From contig JAZGUH010000025.1 in assembly GCA_037893225.1 (NCBI GenBank), positions 434,001 to 498,000 on the forward strand: DNA of 64,000 bases. The letters are read 5' to 3'. How positions within the stretch are numbered: position 1 is the stretch's first letter; every line of letters begins with the position of its first letter. Made by a program: the position numbers and the translations under genes. The notes beneath the pieces are model-generated. The model had not been told where the DNA came from. It worked only from the letters and a program-made list of their open reading frames with translations, and searched no databases. The DNA comes from Hippasteria phrygiana (Eukaryota > Echinodermata > Asteroidea > Valvatida > Goniasteridae). Positions 43,847 through 55,880 of this stretch are shown one piece after another.

Positions 43847-44560
43847 GGTATATCCTTAATATGATGTATTTGTTTGTCACTGTAGTTTATTATTCCTAGC
43901 CTACACTTTAAGCTTTTGAAGTCCTGAGCACTCATTTTGAAAAATAATTAAGCCTAAAGTCAACAAACTGTGCAAATCATACTTTGAGTGCAGTTATAGC
44001 CCAAAACAATATGAGTTCAGTTATACAACTGGAATATGATATTTAAAATAGAAAAATATAAAACAAACTTCCCGGTGTAAAAATGTGTTTAAATGTAACT
44101 AAATGTTTTGTGCGACTTTCCACTCATTTCGTTGAGCAACATGGCATGTCACAAATAATTGTACGAGGAAGCTAGTGTGCAATGCTTATTGTCGGATGTT
44201 TTGTGTTTACTCTTTTCATATTTTACTTGAAGCTGTTGTTTTCCGTTTACTGCTTCTTACATTTCACATTTTTCTGTTCCATTTCAGGACATTAGCATCA
44301 ATGTGAAATATTACTCTTTCACATAGCCACTACATGAGGGATAAAAACATTTTAGTCACTGAAAAAGAGACACCCGATTTCCAGACATATATTTATACAG
44401 ATATGACAAATGAAATCATGTCCTATATGTTTTTGGAAAAAAGTGAATTGATAATGAAACATTGCTCTTGTACATCACCCAGTTCATGTACCTTGTATCT
44501 CAGTACTGTTTCAGACACTTATACATGGTGAACCTAAACAAAACGAAACGGAGAAAAAAG

Positions 44561-45065
44561 TAGGGCTGTTCATTTTCAAATAATTAAGTATTCGATTATT
44601 TGAAACTAGGTTTGACCGAATATTCAAATATTCTATACTTGCCGATCAATTTTTTCACACGTCAGCAGAATTGCACGCCTCGCCGAAAAAAAAATGCACG
44701 CAAAACACGCCGGTGTTTTACGTGCGACGATCGATATTATAAACTGCCCGATCGACATTTGTTTGCATGCGCCTGTTGTATCAAGATCATTACGGGGCGA
44801 ATAACAAGAAACCAAACTCCAGCCTGCGTTTTTGTCTGGGTTTTTTACAGACGGGAACAATAACCTCTGTCCGCAAAAAGTTACGTCAACAAATTGCTGC
44901 ATTTGACAATGCTAATAAGCGCCGTAACTTTTCTATTAAAATAGCATCAGAGTTGTATCTATAAGTGCATATATATATATATATTTTTTAAATATTCGAA
45001 CTGGCAAAAAGGTATCCGAATATTCGGTTGAAGATCGAATATTCGATATATTCGGGACAGCCCTA
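44561..45065. mobile_element. hAT-type MITE with perfect 8-bp duplication
   Basis: gaaaaaag flanks both sides (44553-44560 and 45066-45073). Ends are TAGGGCTGTTC and GGACAGCCCTA. Subterminal tattcgaatattc-like motifs are repeated at both ends. There is no coding capacity. Confidence 0.85.
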
Positions 45066-45378
45066 GAAAAAAGGTTACTATTCCAAAAATATACATGTCA
45101 TATAAATTATTGCATCATAAAGTAGGAGCTATAACCTTTTGTTAAATATCTGTCACAAGGCTGCAGTCACGGATGGCTGAGTATCATTGTCCTTAAAACC
45201 ATAGACAGTCAAAATTTGGAAATGTACAAGTCAGGTGCTATGTTTTGAACTAGCATGTAGGCAAGGGATGTCTGCTGGAAAATGGGAAAATGTAAAAAAT
45301 AAATAATAATCTTCATTATGATCTGTTTGTTATATTGATTGCGTCAACGGATCAGGTGTCAACAGGGATAATCTGACA

Positions 45379-47335
45379 ATGATCAACAGTGTTTTGTCAT
45401 TCACTAACCAACGCCAGCTTTCTTTGACTCTGTGGAATGCTACATTGTGTAGATTGATCAACAACAAATTTTCCATGGTATGTGCATCAATTTATGAAAA
45501 TCGCACGGATGTGTTTGTAGTAACTGAAACTTGGCTGGTGAAGTCCAAAAATGAACAGTTTACTGTGAGCCAGTTTCGTTCAATGCTGACTGGATATGAT
45601 TTGTATAGTTGTCCACGGAGTCGTTCAAGAGGCGGAGGTGTTGCTGTAATCGTGCTGCGAACAGAAATCACACTCCGTCATATATTTCTTTTGAGTTGAT
45701 GGACTTGAGTGTAAGGAATTCATCAGATCTCATTCATGTGATCGTAGTTTATCGTCCTCCCACATCTGCTAAGAACAGAACTACTGTTAACGAATTTCTG
45801 CGAGAGTTTGGATCTCTGCTAGAAACAGTGGTCATTATACCGGGTCGCCTGATGATCTTGGACGATTTTAACTTTCCCATGGAGGATTCAAATAGGATGG
45901 ATGTGAAGCAGTTCCATGAACTTATTACTTCCTTTGGTCTTATTCAACATGTCCAAGGTCCCACCCATGAGAAAGGACATACGTTGGATTTGGTAATGAC
46001 TCGTTCAACAGACAACTACTTTTTGGATTTTGAACTCGAAAATACCCTCCCATCTGATCACAGCCTGATTCACTTTAAAACGAATATGACTAGACCACTG
46101 GTTTCTCGAGTGAATCGGGTCAGCCGGAAAACATCATCGGTTTCTGTTGAGTCATTAATAGAATGTCTCAGTGCTAACCCAATTCCTTTTATGGACAGCG
46201 ACTCTGTAGATCAACTAGTCCAGAACTACAATTCAACAATGAGACGTGTTATTAATTGTCTTGCTCCCGAAACTACCAAGTTCTTTGTGGTTAAACCCAG
46301 AGTGCTGTGGTTTTGTGATGCGATCCGTCAGAGCAGACAAGAAACTCGTCGACTGGAACGGAACTGGATAGCTAATCCTCTGGAGGTAAACAGACAGATT
46401 TTTAATGCCAAGCGGTAAGCACACAATCGACTTGTGAATCAAATAAAGGAGTCGTACTATCGGCATAAAATCCAGGATTGTGACCAGAGGAAATTATTTT
46501 CCATAATAGACGACATGATCGGCGAGAAGGCAGCTGTAGCAAAGAATTTGCCACCACACGATGACGATCAGAGATTAGCCGAACAGTTTCTGGACTTTTT
46601 TAATAGCAACTGTATGTTTCTGATGATATTGCATGTATATCTACTTAACTTGGTCACTCATTCACAAATTTCAGTACAATTAACGAACGGGTCCTAACCA
46701 GACTTTTGAAATCAATGAATTCCAAATCATGTGTTTTAGATCCAATCCCGACTCATTTTCTGAAATCTGGTCTTTCTCATGTTTTAACGCATTTGTTATC
46801 AATTGTGAATACATCCTTTTTGTTGGGTGCCTTTCCATCAGAATTGAAAACGGCTATAATACGGCCTCTGTTGAAAAAATCTGGATTGGATTCAAATGAG
46901 TTATGTAATTACAGGCCTGTGTCAAATGTTCCTTTTGTTGGCAAATTAATTGAGAAAATACATGTAGTTGCTGACCAGCTTTATGCATATTTGGTTCGAT
47001 TTTCATTGTTATCCAAATTTCAGTCTGCCTATCGCCAATATCATAGCACTGAGTCGGCACTGTTGAAGGTTCAAAGTGATATTTTAATTTCGCTTGACAA
47101 TCGGAAAGAGGTTATTATAATTGTGCTTGATTTGACCGCCGCTTTTGATGCTATTGATCATTCCATTTTACTTCATAGATTAGAAAACAGATATGGGATT
47201 AAAGGTTTAGCGCTTCAGTGGTTCACTTCCTATTTAGTAGGTCGGACCCAAAGGGTTTAATTGCATTGGGTCAGTGAAGTCAGAGTTGACTCCTTTGCTT
47301 TTTGGTGCGCCACAGGGAAGTGTACTGGGGCCAAT
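45379..47335 (+). pseudogene. CR1/L2-like LINE: endonuclease and first half of RT
   Basis: The APE-type endonuclease reads DVFVVTETWL, then SRGGGVAVIV, a frameshift near 45660, VIVVYRPPTSAKNR, DDFNFPMED and LPSDHSLIHF (the SDH catalytic box). A linker follows, with a stop near 46418. The RT reads LDPIPTHFLKSGLSHVLTHL, LKTAIIRPLLKKSGLD, NYRPVSNVPFVGKLIEKI, FQSAYRQYHSTESALLKV and VLDLTAAFDAIDHSILLHRL (first catalytic Asp motif), then a frameshift near 47255 before GAPQGS-type sequence. Motif choice (YRPVSNVPF, LTAAFDAIDH) fits the CR1/L2/Rex group. Several stops make it dead. Confidence 0.8.
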
Positions 47336-47339
47336 CTTG

Positions 47340-47650
47340 TTAATAATAATAATAATAATAATAAATTACATTTATATAGCGCTTTCTACGGATGTTTCAA
47401 AGCGCTCTCAATTATGCAAACAAATATGTTTTCAACTGAGCCTTGAATGAGTTTATCGAGGGTGCGTCTTGGATGTGTGAGGGGAGCCGGTTCCAGAGTG
47501 TAGGTGCAGCCACTGCAAATGCCCGCTGACCATATCGAGTGTTGGTACGCGGGCCCTGGGAAAGTTGAAGGTGTAAATTGGAGTGGGATCGCAAGTTAAC
47601 AGACGAAGTTGAAACCTTTAGACAAATGAGGTTATTGAGGTATACAGGGG
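47340..47650 (-). mobile_element. Antisense LINE 3' tail inserted in the LINE RT
   Basis: It begins with (AAT)n and ttacatttatatagcgcttt. On the minus strand it reads RSHSNLHLQLSQGPRTNTRY, then AFAVAAPTLWNRLPSHIQDA and FKAQLKTYLFA, the usual carboxy end of CR1/L2-type RTs followed by the 3' end and repeat tail. So a 5'-truncated LINE landed tail-first, in opposite orientation, between GPIL and LYLAPLDDILKKHN of the resident LINE. Confidence 0.8.
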
Positions 47651-48287
47651 CGAGTCCACTCTACCTCGCACCGTTAGACGATATTTTAAAGAAACATAAC
47701 ATTAATTTTATGTTATATGCTGATGATACCCAGTTGTACCTAACCTGTAAAAATGCTAATAATTCAAAGGTTCATTTTGAAGCATGTGTTGAGGAAATTT
47801 GACATTGGATGCTTCTTAACAAGCTTGTTCTCAATGATGCGAAAAATGAGGTGATTCATTTTCATTCTTCGTTTCGTAAATGTGACCTTTTGTCAGGTCT
47901 GCGTGTCGGGACTAATGATATTATTCCTACCACGGTCGTTAGAAATCTTGGTGTGTATTTTGATAATCATTGTAATATGGCTACTCATGTTTCTAAGATT
48001 TTGCTTTGCATCGTATTAGCAAAATTCGTAATGTTTTGGATAGCACCACTACTGAAAGACTTATACATGCGTTTATTACGTCAAGGTTGGATTATTGCAA
48101 CAGCCTTCTTTATGGTCTTCCTGATTATTTAATCCATAGGTGCCCGTCTTGTTACTCATACTAAGAAATATCAACACATCACCCCTATTCTCCAAAGTCT
48201 TCACTGGATTCCTGTAGCACAGCGTATTGAGTTCAAGATCCTTGTTTTGGCTTATAAAATCTTACATAAACAGGCACCTGAATATTT
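47651..48287 (+). pseudogene. CR1/L2-like LINE: second half of RT
   Basis: Continues with LYLAPLDDILKKHNINFMLY, ADDTQLYLTCK (YADD catalytic box), then WMLLNKLVLNDAKNEVIHFH, VRNLGVYFDNHCNMATHVSK and, shifted, HITPILQSLHWIPVAQRIEF with KILHKQAPEYF. It is cut at 48287, where a hairpin sequence begins, so the 3' end is missing. Confidence 0.8.
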
Positions 48288-48355
48288 TCTGTAATAGAAT
48301 CTCCCCCAAATCTGGAGGGATTTTCGATTCTATTAAGAAAATACTCACCTTCATT
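48288..48355. repeat. Hairpin related to 22570-22675
   Basis: ttttctgtaatagaatctc pairs with gattctattaagaaaat. The order and spacing copy the hairpin behind the DIRS remnant at 22.6 kb. The minus strand reads GAAG then GTGAGTATTTTCTTA. It truncates the LINE at its 3' side. Confidence 0.6.
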
Positions 48356-48770
48356 ACCTTACTTCCTTGATTTACATGTAACTTATTTCTGGAAAAATGG
48401 AAGTGATTCTTCTTCCCGGGCCATAACTAAAGCAAAGTTCTCCATATGCAGGGCATTTGCTGGCATCAAGAGAGTTGATTTTCTGAGTTTGTAGTCTGTG
48501 AGATCCTGGCTGAATTGACTGTGGGGGAGTGGGGCGAAAATTGAGACAATCAGAGAGATGTTTATGCACAGCATGGGTGTATACTGATGAGGATGAGAGA
48601 TTAAAATAAAAAAATAGAAAATGGATTCTGAACAGCTACATGTACATGTTAGAGCAACGAAAGTCCTTCCTGGAATGGAATTAGACCGTAACAGTTAAAT
48701 TAATTCTTAAATTTTGCATTTTAAGGGTTGCCTTCTTGCTTGCTAAGGCATTATGATCATTCATTTGTGT
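48356..48770. other. Intron 5 sequence without supported genes
   Basis: No coding exon or element end is seen apart from the boundary of the next element. Confidence 0.35.
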
Positions 48771-51172
48771 CAGGGTCATTTGATTTAAATCACTCGATTT
48801 AAATCACTGATTTAAATCATTGATTTAAATCATGATTTTAATCAGTGGGGGAAAAAATCACTAATAACAATCGCGTTTTGATTTTTTTAAATTTCTGTTA
48901 TTCTTTAAATGTAAAAGCAATGTCTGTTATTCAAACCTGACTTTAATTAACTTTAAATCACTTATACTCACTCTAAAGGGATGTATAAGGCCAGTTTCCT
49001 GATACGGTGTACTACATTTATCTTGTGTACAATACATATGATTCTGAAGTAATGTACTACCTGCATGTATGATACAGTATTCTCTCTTACATGTACATAG
49101 GTTTAACTCAATGCAGGTAATGCACCTATCAATTGACCTCCCCCTCCCCCTCCCCCTCCCCCTCCCCCTCCCCCTCCCCCTCCCCCTCCCCCTCCCCCTC
49201 CCCCTCCCCCTCCCCCTCCCCCTCCCCCTCCCCCTCCCCCTCCCCCTCCCCCTCCCCCTCCCCCTCCCCCTCCCCCTCCCCCTCCCCCTCCCCCTCCCCC
49301 TCCCCCTCCCCCTCCCCCTCCCCCTTTGGAAGGATGAAATTAGCTCCTAACATGCCTAATGTTTTTCCCGCCTGACGTTAAATCTAAACACTGCACTGAG
49401 TAGTAACAGCCGACCTGGTGGGATCGGGAGGAAGGAAAAGTATGACGACCGTCATGACCGTTTCTGCCCATTATTGCCGGATTTCAGTTGTGTAATTTTC
49501 CAAATGTTTTCCTCAGCTGTTTTCGCAAATTTGTCAAACCTTTCGATGCATCTTCTGCAGCGGTGGCAAACACTGTCATTGAGAATGAGCTGCTTTCTTG
49601 AACTGGATAAATGAGTAATTTACTAGCGATTGGAACAATTTTTTTTCCGGCCTCGACTCGAATTTAATGTGTGCATTTTCTATCTATGTTTAAACATAAA
49701 ATACATGTATTTCCTGACCAGAAAAATCGATATCGTTTATCGTAGCCACCAAGACTAGTGACCTTGTCTTGATAATGGAAATAAGTGCTCGGAGTCAACG
49801 TTTTGCTGATGTGACGTGACGAACAGGATGTTAACGCGGGCGCGAGCGCACACAGGGCGTTCAACATTCGGATTACGCGCGCGGTTCACTTTCAGTACAT
49901 AAATATTAATTTCGAAAAGCCAGTCAGCGTCGTTTACGTATTCCTCACGGCCAGGGGTTAGTGAAGAAACGCATACGCGCCCATGGAGTCGAGGATGCCG
50001 ATACATGTACTGTGTGGCCACGCGTTGCTTGGTGTATGTCGTGCTTGGTACGACACGGAAAATGTAGGAAGATTTACTGCTTTTTCGTCTAGATTTCGCC
50101 GGACATGTAAAATTGCAAGCTAGGCCTTACGCCATGCAATGGACCTGCATCATGTAAGATAATACTGAGCCGTACTATTGTGCGTATCGGGGATGAAAAA
50201 ATTACGCAAGTTTGTACGTGAGGAGAACCATGAGGTCTTATCTTTCCACTGCAAGGCAGACATAACAACACTGGATGATTGGAGAATGGAGTCAATTGTG
50301 AATGCGGTCATTTTTCTTTATCTTCGAAAGGGTTTTTGCAAACATTCTGAACATTAGGGGGAATACCGAGGTATTGAAATTCCAAACCGAGTTCGCCGGT
50401 ATTTCGGAATTTATTGATCGTCAGTTGGTATTGTCCGGTATACATAATTTAAAAAAACGTCACTATACGGAAATACCACCCAAGCCTGGGGGGGGGGGGG
50501 GGGGGGGGACAATTGATAGGCGCATAAGCTCAATGTAATGTGGGCACATAAACATGATTATATAATTGAAAACAAGAGATGGAAGCTGATTATTAAACCT
50601 AACATTGTTTGATTTGCAATCCATGTAAATGATGTCTTAACCCTTACATACATACAGTCCTCATACAATTCTCAGTTGATGATTTGTTCACATGCAATCT
50701 GTTCTGACTAAGAAAATAAACTTTAAAAGAAAACAGAACATACTGTACATGCCTACATGGTGATATTTATGGTGGCTGCATTAAATAGTTATATTCCACC
50801 ATGATTGTGTAGAGTGGTTGTGTAGAGTGGGGTGGGGGGTTCTTGTTATCAACTTGAGTGAGAAATGTGTAGTATGATGGTGATGCTGTAACAGAGATTT
50901 TAAGACAAACTATATATGTACATTGTACAATGTACATGTATTCGAGAAAAGAATATGATAAATGAAAGCGATTTCAGTGCTGATTTCATGAACAATTGTG
51001 TGTGGTTATACTTTGACTTTCAATGATGGTCATTTAAATTGTCTTATTTAAAACAAATGTTTTATGCAAATGTACAAATGGTAAAAAAAAATAAAAAATC
51101 AATTTAAATCAAACAAATCATGATTCTTTTTTCTATTTAAAAAAAAAATAATGATTTTTATTATAAACCCTG
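48771..51172. mobile_element. hAT-type element, 2.4 kb, without transposase
   Basis: CAGGGTCATTTGATTTAAATC at the left and aataatgatttttattataaACCCTG at the right. Flanks atttgtgt (48763-48770) and aattgtgt (51173-51180) differ at one base. Tandem gatttaaatca motifs fill the left 70 bases. Inside are a CCCCCT satellite (49137-49325), a 19-G run (50490-50508) and no recognisable coding sequence. Confidence 0.7.
49137..49325 (+). repeat. (CCCCCT)n satellite, about 31 units
   Basis: Almost perfect hexamer repeat, 189 bases. It gives open frames with alternating Pro-Leu, Pro-Ser or (minus strand) Gly-Glu; these are artefacts. The G-rich strand (GGGGGA)n could form G-quadruplexes. Confidence 0.95.
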
Positions 51173-51495
51173 AATTGTGTACACATTGTAGTTTTGGCTT
51201 GGGTTTTAGTGGTTGGTTGGGGTGTGCTGATACACGTAACTCTCTCATACCATGCCAAATATAAGCCTTGGCATGGCATTATAGAGCCTTTAGAAGCAAT
51301 TGAAATTCAAGAAGCACATTGTATGTCAGCATGTAGGAACATTAGAGCCATATCGTTACCACTGCTGCAGCACAGTAGGACTGTAATTAGACAGTTTTGT
51401 ACTGCAGTTTGCAGTATGCTGCATTGGAAGGATTTGTCAAGTTACAAATTTGTCATTTATATACATGTTTTTTTGTTTGGGTTTTTATTTAACAG

Positions 51496-51655
51496 TGAAA
51501 AGATCATAGTGCGTAAGCAGAAAGAAAGACCGATGTTCCCAGCTCTTCATGCTTCACCTAAATCAACTCTAAAAGGTTCTGTGTCCAGACAGTTAAGCAC
51601 AGCAGAGGAAGCTGTTATACCTCCAGAACCAGCGACACCTACGCTTCCTACACCA
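51496..51655 (+). CDS. Host gene exon 6 of those seen
   Basis: Acceptor tgggtttttatttaacag, donor GTAAGA after 51655. It completes the Gly codon left by exon 5 and ends in phase 0. It reads EKIIVRKQKERPMFPALHAS, then PKSTLKGSVSRQLSTAEEAV and IPPEPATPTLPTP. Basic, Ser-rich then Pro/Thr-rich, probably disordered. No stop codon occurs, so the gene continues, but no further in-phase exon was found before 64000. Confidence 0.75.
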
Positions 51656-53576
51656 GTAAGATATTTTATAACCTGGCACAACGAAATGAGCAGAAAGTCA
51701 CAAAAGCAGAAACAAAAATTTTTCACTCGGAAGTCATGTTTTTTATTTTAATGTGTTTACATTTGAAAATCCATATTCTATCATATCCCACAGTTTTTTA
51801 ACTAAATTCATTTTCAAAATACTTTGGGGGCTATTTTATTTCTGAACTTTGGTTAAAATGTTAATAGTTCGTGAACTTAATTTGAGCTTCATATTCTGAA
51901 AACAAGGGATCATGACAAAGAGTCTGGTAGTTTCAAAGGTTGTAGCAGGGCCCTAGATATGAGCTACAGCAGTGTTCAATACACCAAACTAAAGCTTATT
52001 GCATGTTCTTTCAGGAAACACCATAATTTCAGTTTTAACTTTTACTAGGCCTACTTATGATCTGTTTCGTGGGGCCAGGTTACATTTGATTTGATAGATA
52101 GACAGATTTATAACACCATTTAATTATCTCACATGTTCTTTCTGTACTGTGATGCCCATGTGATCAATTACGGTTTCCACATAGTCATGAAAAATCCTGG
52201 AATTTAAAGCTATCATGGAAAGTCATGGAATTTTGTTATTTTACAAGAAGTCATGGAAAATTGAAAAAAAAACATTGAAAAGTCATGGAATCTCACACCA
52301 GTACACATGATCAGTGTATTGTAAATATACTTTTGAGATGTAAGAGATAGCTGAAGAATCGGCCATGGAAAACCCTATCCCCCCCCCCCCCCCGAAACTC
52401 ATGGAAAAGTCATGGAATTTAAGATTTCTGACATCCCTGTCAATGGGCTCAACAATTTTTGACTAGTTTTGGCAAAGGTCTTGAAGCTTTTAATAACCAT
52501 GTAAAACACCTGTTTTTTTATGGGATTCATGATTGAGATGCATTTTAAAACACATACTGCTTGACATTGTCGGATGATGAAAATAGTATTAAATGGCCTA
52601 AAAATGACTCAAATGAAATAATGAGTGCAATAATATCGAAAAGCAACCACTAGTTTGATTTAATTAGACAAACAGCGTAAATTTAAAAGCACGTTAATGA
52701 AAATGAACAACATTTAGTTGAAATTGGCAGGAAAAACAAAAAATACAAATTTAAAAAGGAAACACAAAATATTGTAACATAATTATAAGCTGTTGTAACT
52801 CTCGTGTTACGTAATAATGTTTCAATTTCGGTAGACCTGTAAGGGTGGTGTTTCTACCCCAGATAATACTTGATTTGGTGCCTCAATGTCAATTAATTGT
52901 GTAATTGTTTTCTGAAAGAAATTGAAATGCCATCCTTTTTTTGTCATTTAAAAAAGGCTTGCTTATTGTTTAAAAAGGTTCTGATTCGTTCACATATGTA
53001 TCTATTATGCAGATGGCAGCAAAGATAATAAAAAACCTCAGTTCTTAACCTGGTATAGACACAAACTATAATGAAACTGTATGCCTAAAAGTGACATCAT
53101 GGGGACATTCTTGTGTGCCACATTACATGAACATTACAGCCAAATTTTGAGTACAAATACTCATAAATTAACCACAGATCCTAATTAAATCTAGCAAACA
53201 GACTAGACAAAGACCCAACATGTACAATAACAGTTTTTTATGCTCAAGAAAACGGTAAGTCAGAACCCTACATTTTTCCCCCATCCAAACTCTTCATAAA
53301 CTTTGTGCACCTCTATTCTGGATGCCACTTTGGTGAACAATGTCAGATCTTAATCAAAATAAACATAAACATAGACCCTGTAGTGAACTCAAGTCCCGAA
53401 ACGTGACGTGATAATGCCACCGAGTGCCAAATTACAATGCATAGAACATTTATATTTGAAATCTTTGTTAAATCTGAATGAAATCATGTGACATTTTTGT
53501 CCAGTTGAAACCGGAAATGTCTCCTTATCCAATATGGAATTTCTTTCAACAATGTTAGAGTCCAGCAAGAATGTGC
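51656..53576. other. Host intron sequence with a small MITE-like stretch
   Basis: From about 52185 to 52440 there are repeated tcatggaaaagtcatggaat motifs, a run of C (52379-52393) and a terminal gacatccctg, resembling a hAT MITE end (compare gtcatggaaaaccctttgtc near 31152). The rest is AT-rich without exons. Confidence 0.4.
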
Positions 53577-54830
53577 TTTAATCAACCGTCAGGCGCCCTC
53601 TCGGGGCCTACCGAACATGCTATGCGGTGACTTTGCCATCTTAATTCCTCTTTTTCTAACGACGGTTCTGTACCAATGTATTTTTGATACTCTCGCGTTC
53701 TATAAACGTGTCTGTACGATTTTCGCCAAGGAAACACTTCTTGTAGAGTTTCTAATTCTTCGTTTGGAGTATTTTTTGATGCTTTTCAGCCCTTTCTTCA
53801 CGGTTATTGTAGACGGTACCCTTTCCCGGGGAAGGAACAGGTTCTCCTTTTCCTGGCCGTTTGGGTTTAACTCACCTTGGGACAGGTACATCTCCCAAAT
53901 CTATTTCGTTTTCTTTCCATCTTATTTTCCGTTGGAGTGAAGTGTGGTTAAATCTCCTCGGAGTTCGATCAGCTAGTCGCTCCACTTGTGGGGCTCCTGT
54001 CCGGGAGTCAGACTCCCGGCTGTTAGGGGACTCGCGAAACGTATCGCGGGGAATAGCGGCCGCCGGCTGCTCCCTTCTCCCAATCGTTTCCTCTTGCTTG
54101 TGGTGAGCTTGAGATCTAGTGAGGCGTATCACGGGGTATATCGGCTGTCGGTTGTTACCTACCCCCGGCCGTCTCAGCTAGCTCGGGGAGCTAGTAAGTT
54201 GGAGCAGGATGTATTGTGGGTTATAATGGCCGTCGGTCGTTCCCTTTCCGCTGAATGCCCTGATCTATCTCGGTGTAAAGGTTTGTAGTGGCCTCCCCAT
54301 GGTCCACTGACGGATGTACAGCATGAGCACGGTATGGAACACCGAGTCGGCTCCGGGGATGTGTACCCGCAGTTCGCTTGGCTGTTAGTCGCAAGGGCTC
54401 AGTGGTGAAAAAGGGCTTGACGAGTGGTGGAAGCAGTCCCAAGGGCAAGGCCCAGAAAGGGCTGCGAGTCGCTCGAAATAGCCATTGGTCCTGGACCTCC
54501 GACTTCACCCAGTCAGCCGGTGTTGGTCTCCCTCGGGTCTCCCGAGTTTTCTACGCCGCAGCCCCTCTGCCTTTTAGCTCTGGCTACATCCGGGGATCTT
54601 GTACAGGGCAGGGCACAGGGTACAGGGCAGGACCGGGGCTCAGTCCTCTCTGGCCCTGTCTGTTTGATCTTCACGCACCGGGCCTCCCTCCGGTCTGGTG
54701 ACTTGCCTCTCCCTCCGGTCCGGATCGGGGAGTCACAGTCGACCTCCGTATTTGATCAATGCTCCGGGGTTCCGAGATTATATTTTTTCTTTGGATCTAC
54801 CCTGATAGCAGTCACACGTCTTTATCATGT
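53577..54830 (+). mobile_element. DIRS-like retroelement copy B (leader only)
   Basis: It starts TTTAATCAACC followed by gtcaggcgccctct and follows copy A in order: ggcctacc, acgacggtt, tagacggtaccctttcccgg, cgtatcgcgg-gaatagcggc, cccaagggcaaggcccagaa, ctggacctccgacttcaccc. It ends near 54830, before any gag sequence, next to a SINE. Confidence 0.75.
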
Positions 54831-54836
54831 CGTAAT

Positions 54837-55100
54837 CAGGTTGGCGCAGTGGTTACTGTCCCCGCCTTTCACCGCTGTGGCCCGGGTTCGATTCCTGCCC
54901 TGGTCCACATGTGGATTGGGTTTTCAGTCCCTACCTGATTCCGTGGGTTTTCCCTGCCACCTCTAAAACTGTAACTTCTTCTCATTGTCTTCTCTCTACA
55001 GGTTTCTTCAGGCTTTCGAGCTACAGTGCCTAGGCGCTTTTGAGGAATCTTGGTTTTATTACCAGAAAGAATTAATAATAATAATAATAATAATAATAAT
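54837..55100 (+). mobile_element. tRNA-derived SINE with (AAT)n tail
   Basis: The head has an A box (ggttggcgcagtggttact) and a B box (cccgggttcgattcctg). The body includes ggattgggttttcagtccct and ccgtgggttttccctgccac, and the tail is (taa)n at 55072-55100. The head belongs to a different tRNA-like family from the one at 55430. Confidence 0.75.
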
Positions 55101-55429
55101 TACCGAGGATGGGTCATTTGGGAGACTTTGCCATAGACGCGTGCACAAAATTGTTTCAACTTTAATGTAACCTAACCCAAATATCCCCTGTCCTACCCCC
55201 ACGAATTTTGGTATATTTTCGTTTTGGACCATCCTCTATCGATATAACTCACTTGCGACAGTAAAATTCTCACTCCTTAGGGGGGGCTGGGTACTTAGGG
55301 AGACACTGAAATGTCTCCCTTATTCCACTTGTCTCCCTAAGGTATAAAAAATGACGACAAAGTGTCTCCTTAAGGGTACTTTTGTCATTATAACAAAGAT
55401 ACTGACAATTTGGGAGACCGCCAACATAG

Positions 55430-55501
55430 GGCAAGATAGCTCAGTTGGTAGAGCGCCGGTACGGTATTCCGGAGGTCGCAGGTTCGAATCGCGCTTCTGC
55501 C
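55430..55501 (+). repeat. tRNA-like SINE head 1
   Basis: GGCAAGATAGCTCAGTTGG start, B box GGTTCGAATCG. The anticodon arm is CCGGT-acggtat-TCCGG with C at position 33 where T is universal, so I read it as SINE, not a tRNA gene. Confidence 0.75.
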
Positions 55502-55739
55502 AGTTTCTTTGTTCACTTTGAAAATGTATTCAAAATTTACCTAGTCAGTTTCCCTGGTGTGGATTGTTTGACGAATTATAAGTTAAAAAGTCGTATCCTC
55601 ATTGAGTGATCCCCACAATGTCGCTTCCCATGTTGTAAATTGGGTGTGATCCCTGGCTACACGGCATTCTGGGTTTATGACTTCTGACTAGCGCCCACCC
55701 GAACAAAGATACTGTCAATTTGGGAGACCGCCAACATAG

Positions 55740-55811
55740 GGCAAGATAGCTCAGTTGGTAGAGCGTCGGTACTGTATTCCGGAGGTCGCAGGTTTGAATC
55801 CCGCTCCTGCC
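55740..55811 (+). repeat. tRNA-like SINE head 2
   Basis: Same as head 1 with a few changes (gcgtcggtactgtattccgg; ggtttgaatcccgctcctgc). The B box is slightly altered. Confidence 0.75.
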
Positions 55812-55832
55812 AGTTTCTTTGTTCACTTTGAA

Positions 55833-55866
<34 letters not shown>

Positions 55867-55880
55867 TTAATAATAATTCT

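Larger units (their letters stand above)
55385..55830 (+). mobile_element. Direct SINE dimer, same family as 10641-11126
   Basis: Two tRNA-like heads (55430-55501 and 55740-55811) stand in the same direction 310 bases apart. They are joined by the body sequence seen inverted at 10.8-11.0 kb (gtgatccccacaatgtcgct; gtgtgatccctggctacacg; gacttctgactagcgcccac). An (AAT)n tail follows at 55831-55876. Confidence 0.8.

Noticed and set aside
44288..44312. Alternative last exon of the host gene (after atttcag, giving a short in-phase end and TGA)
   Set aside because: It fits the phase of exon 5, but only five codons follow and no poly(A) signal is evident. Exon 6 is a much better continuation.
49069..49375. 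Open frames of alternating Pro-Leu, Pro-Ser and Gly-Glu
   Set aside because: They are the three readings of a CCCCCT satellite; no gene structure surrounds them.
53984..54966. Long GC-rich frames in DIRS copy B
   Set aside because: They lie in the untranslated leader shared with copy A, where the matching frames are not conserved.
55430..55811. Two tRNA genes
   Set aside because: A and B boxes are good, but the anticodon loop lacks T33 and the same units recur with a constant SINE body and AAT tail.
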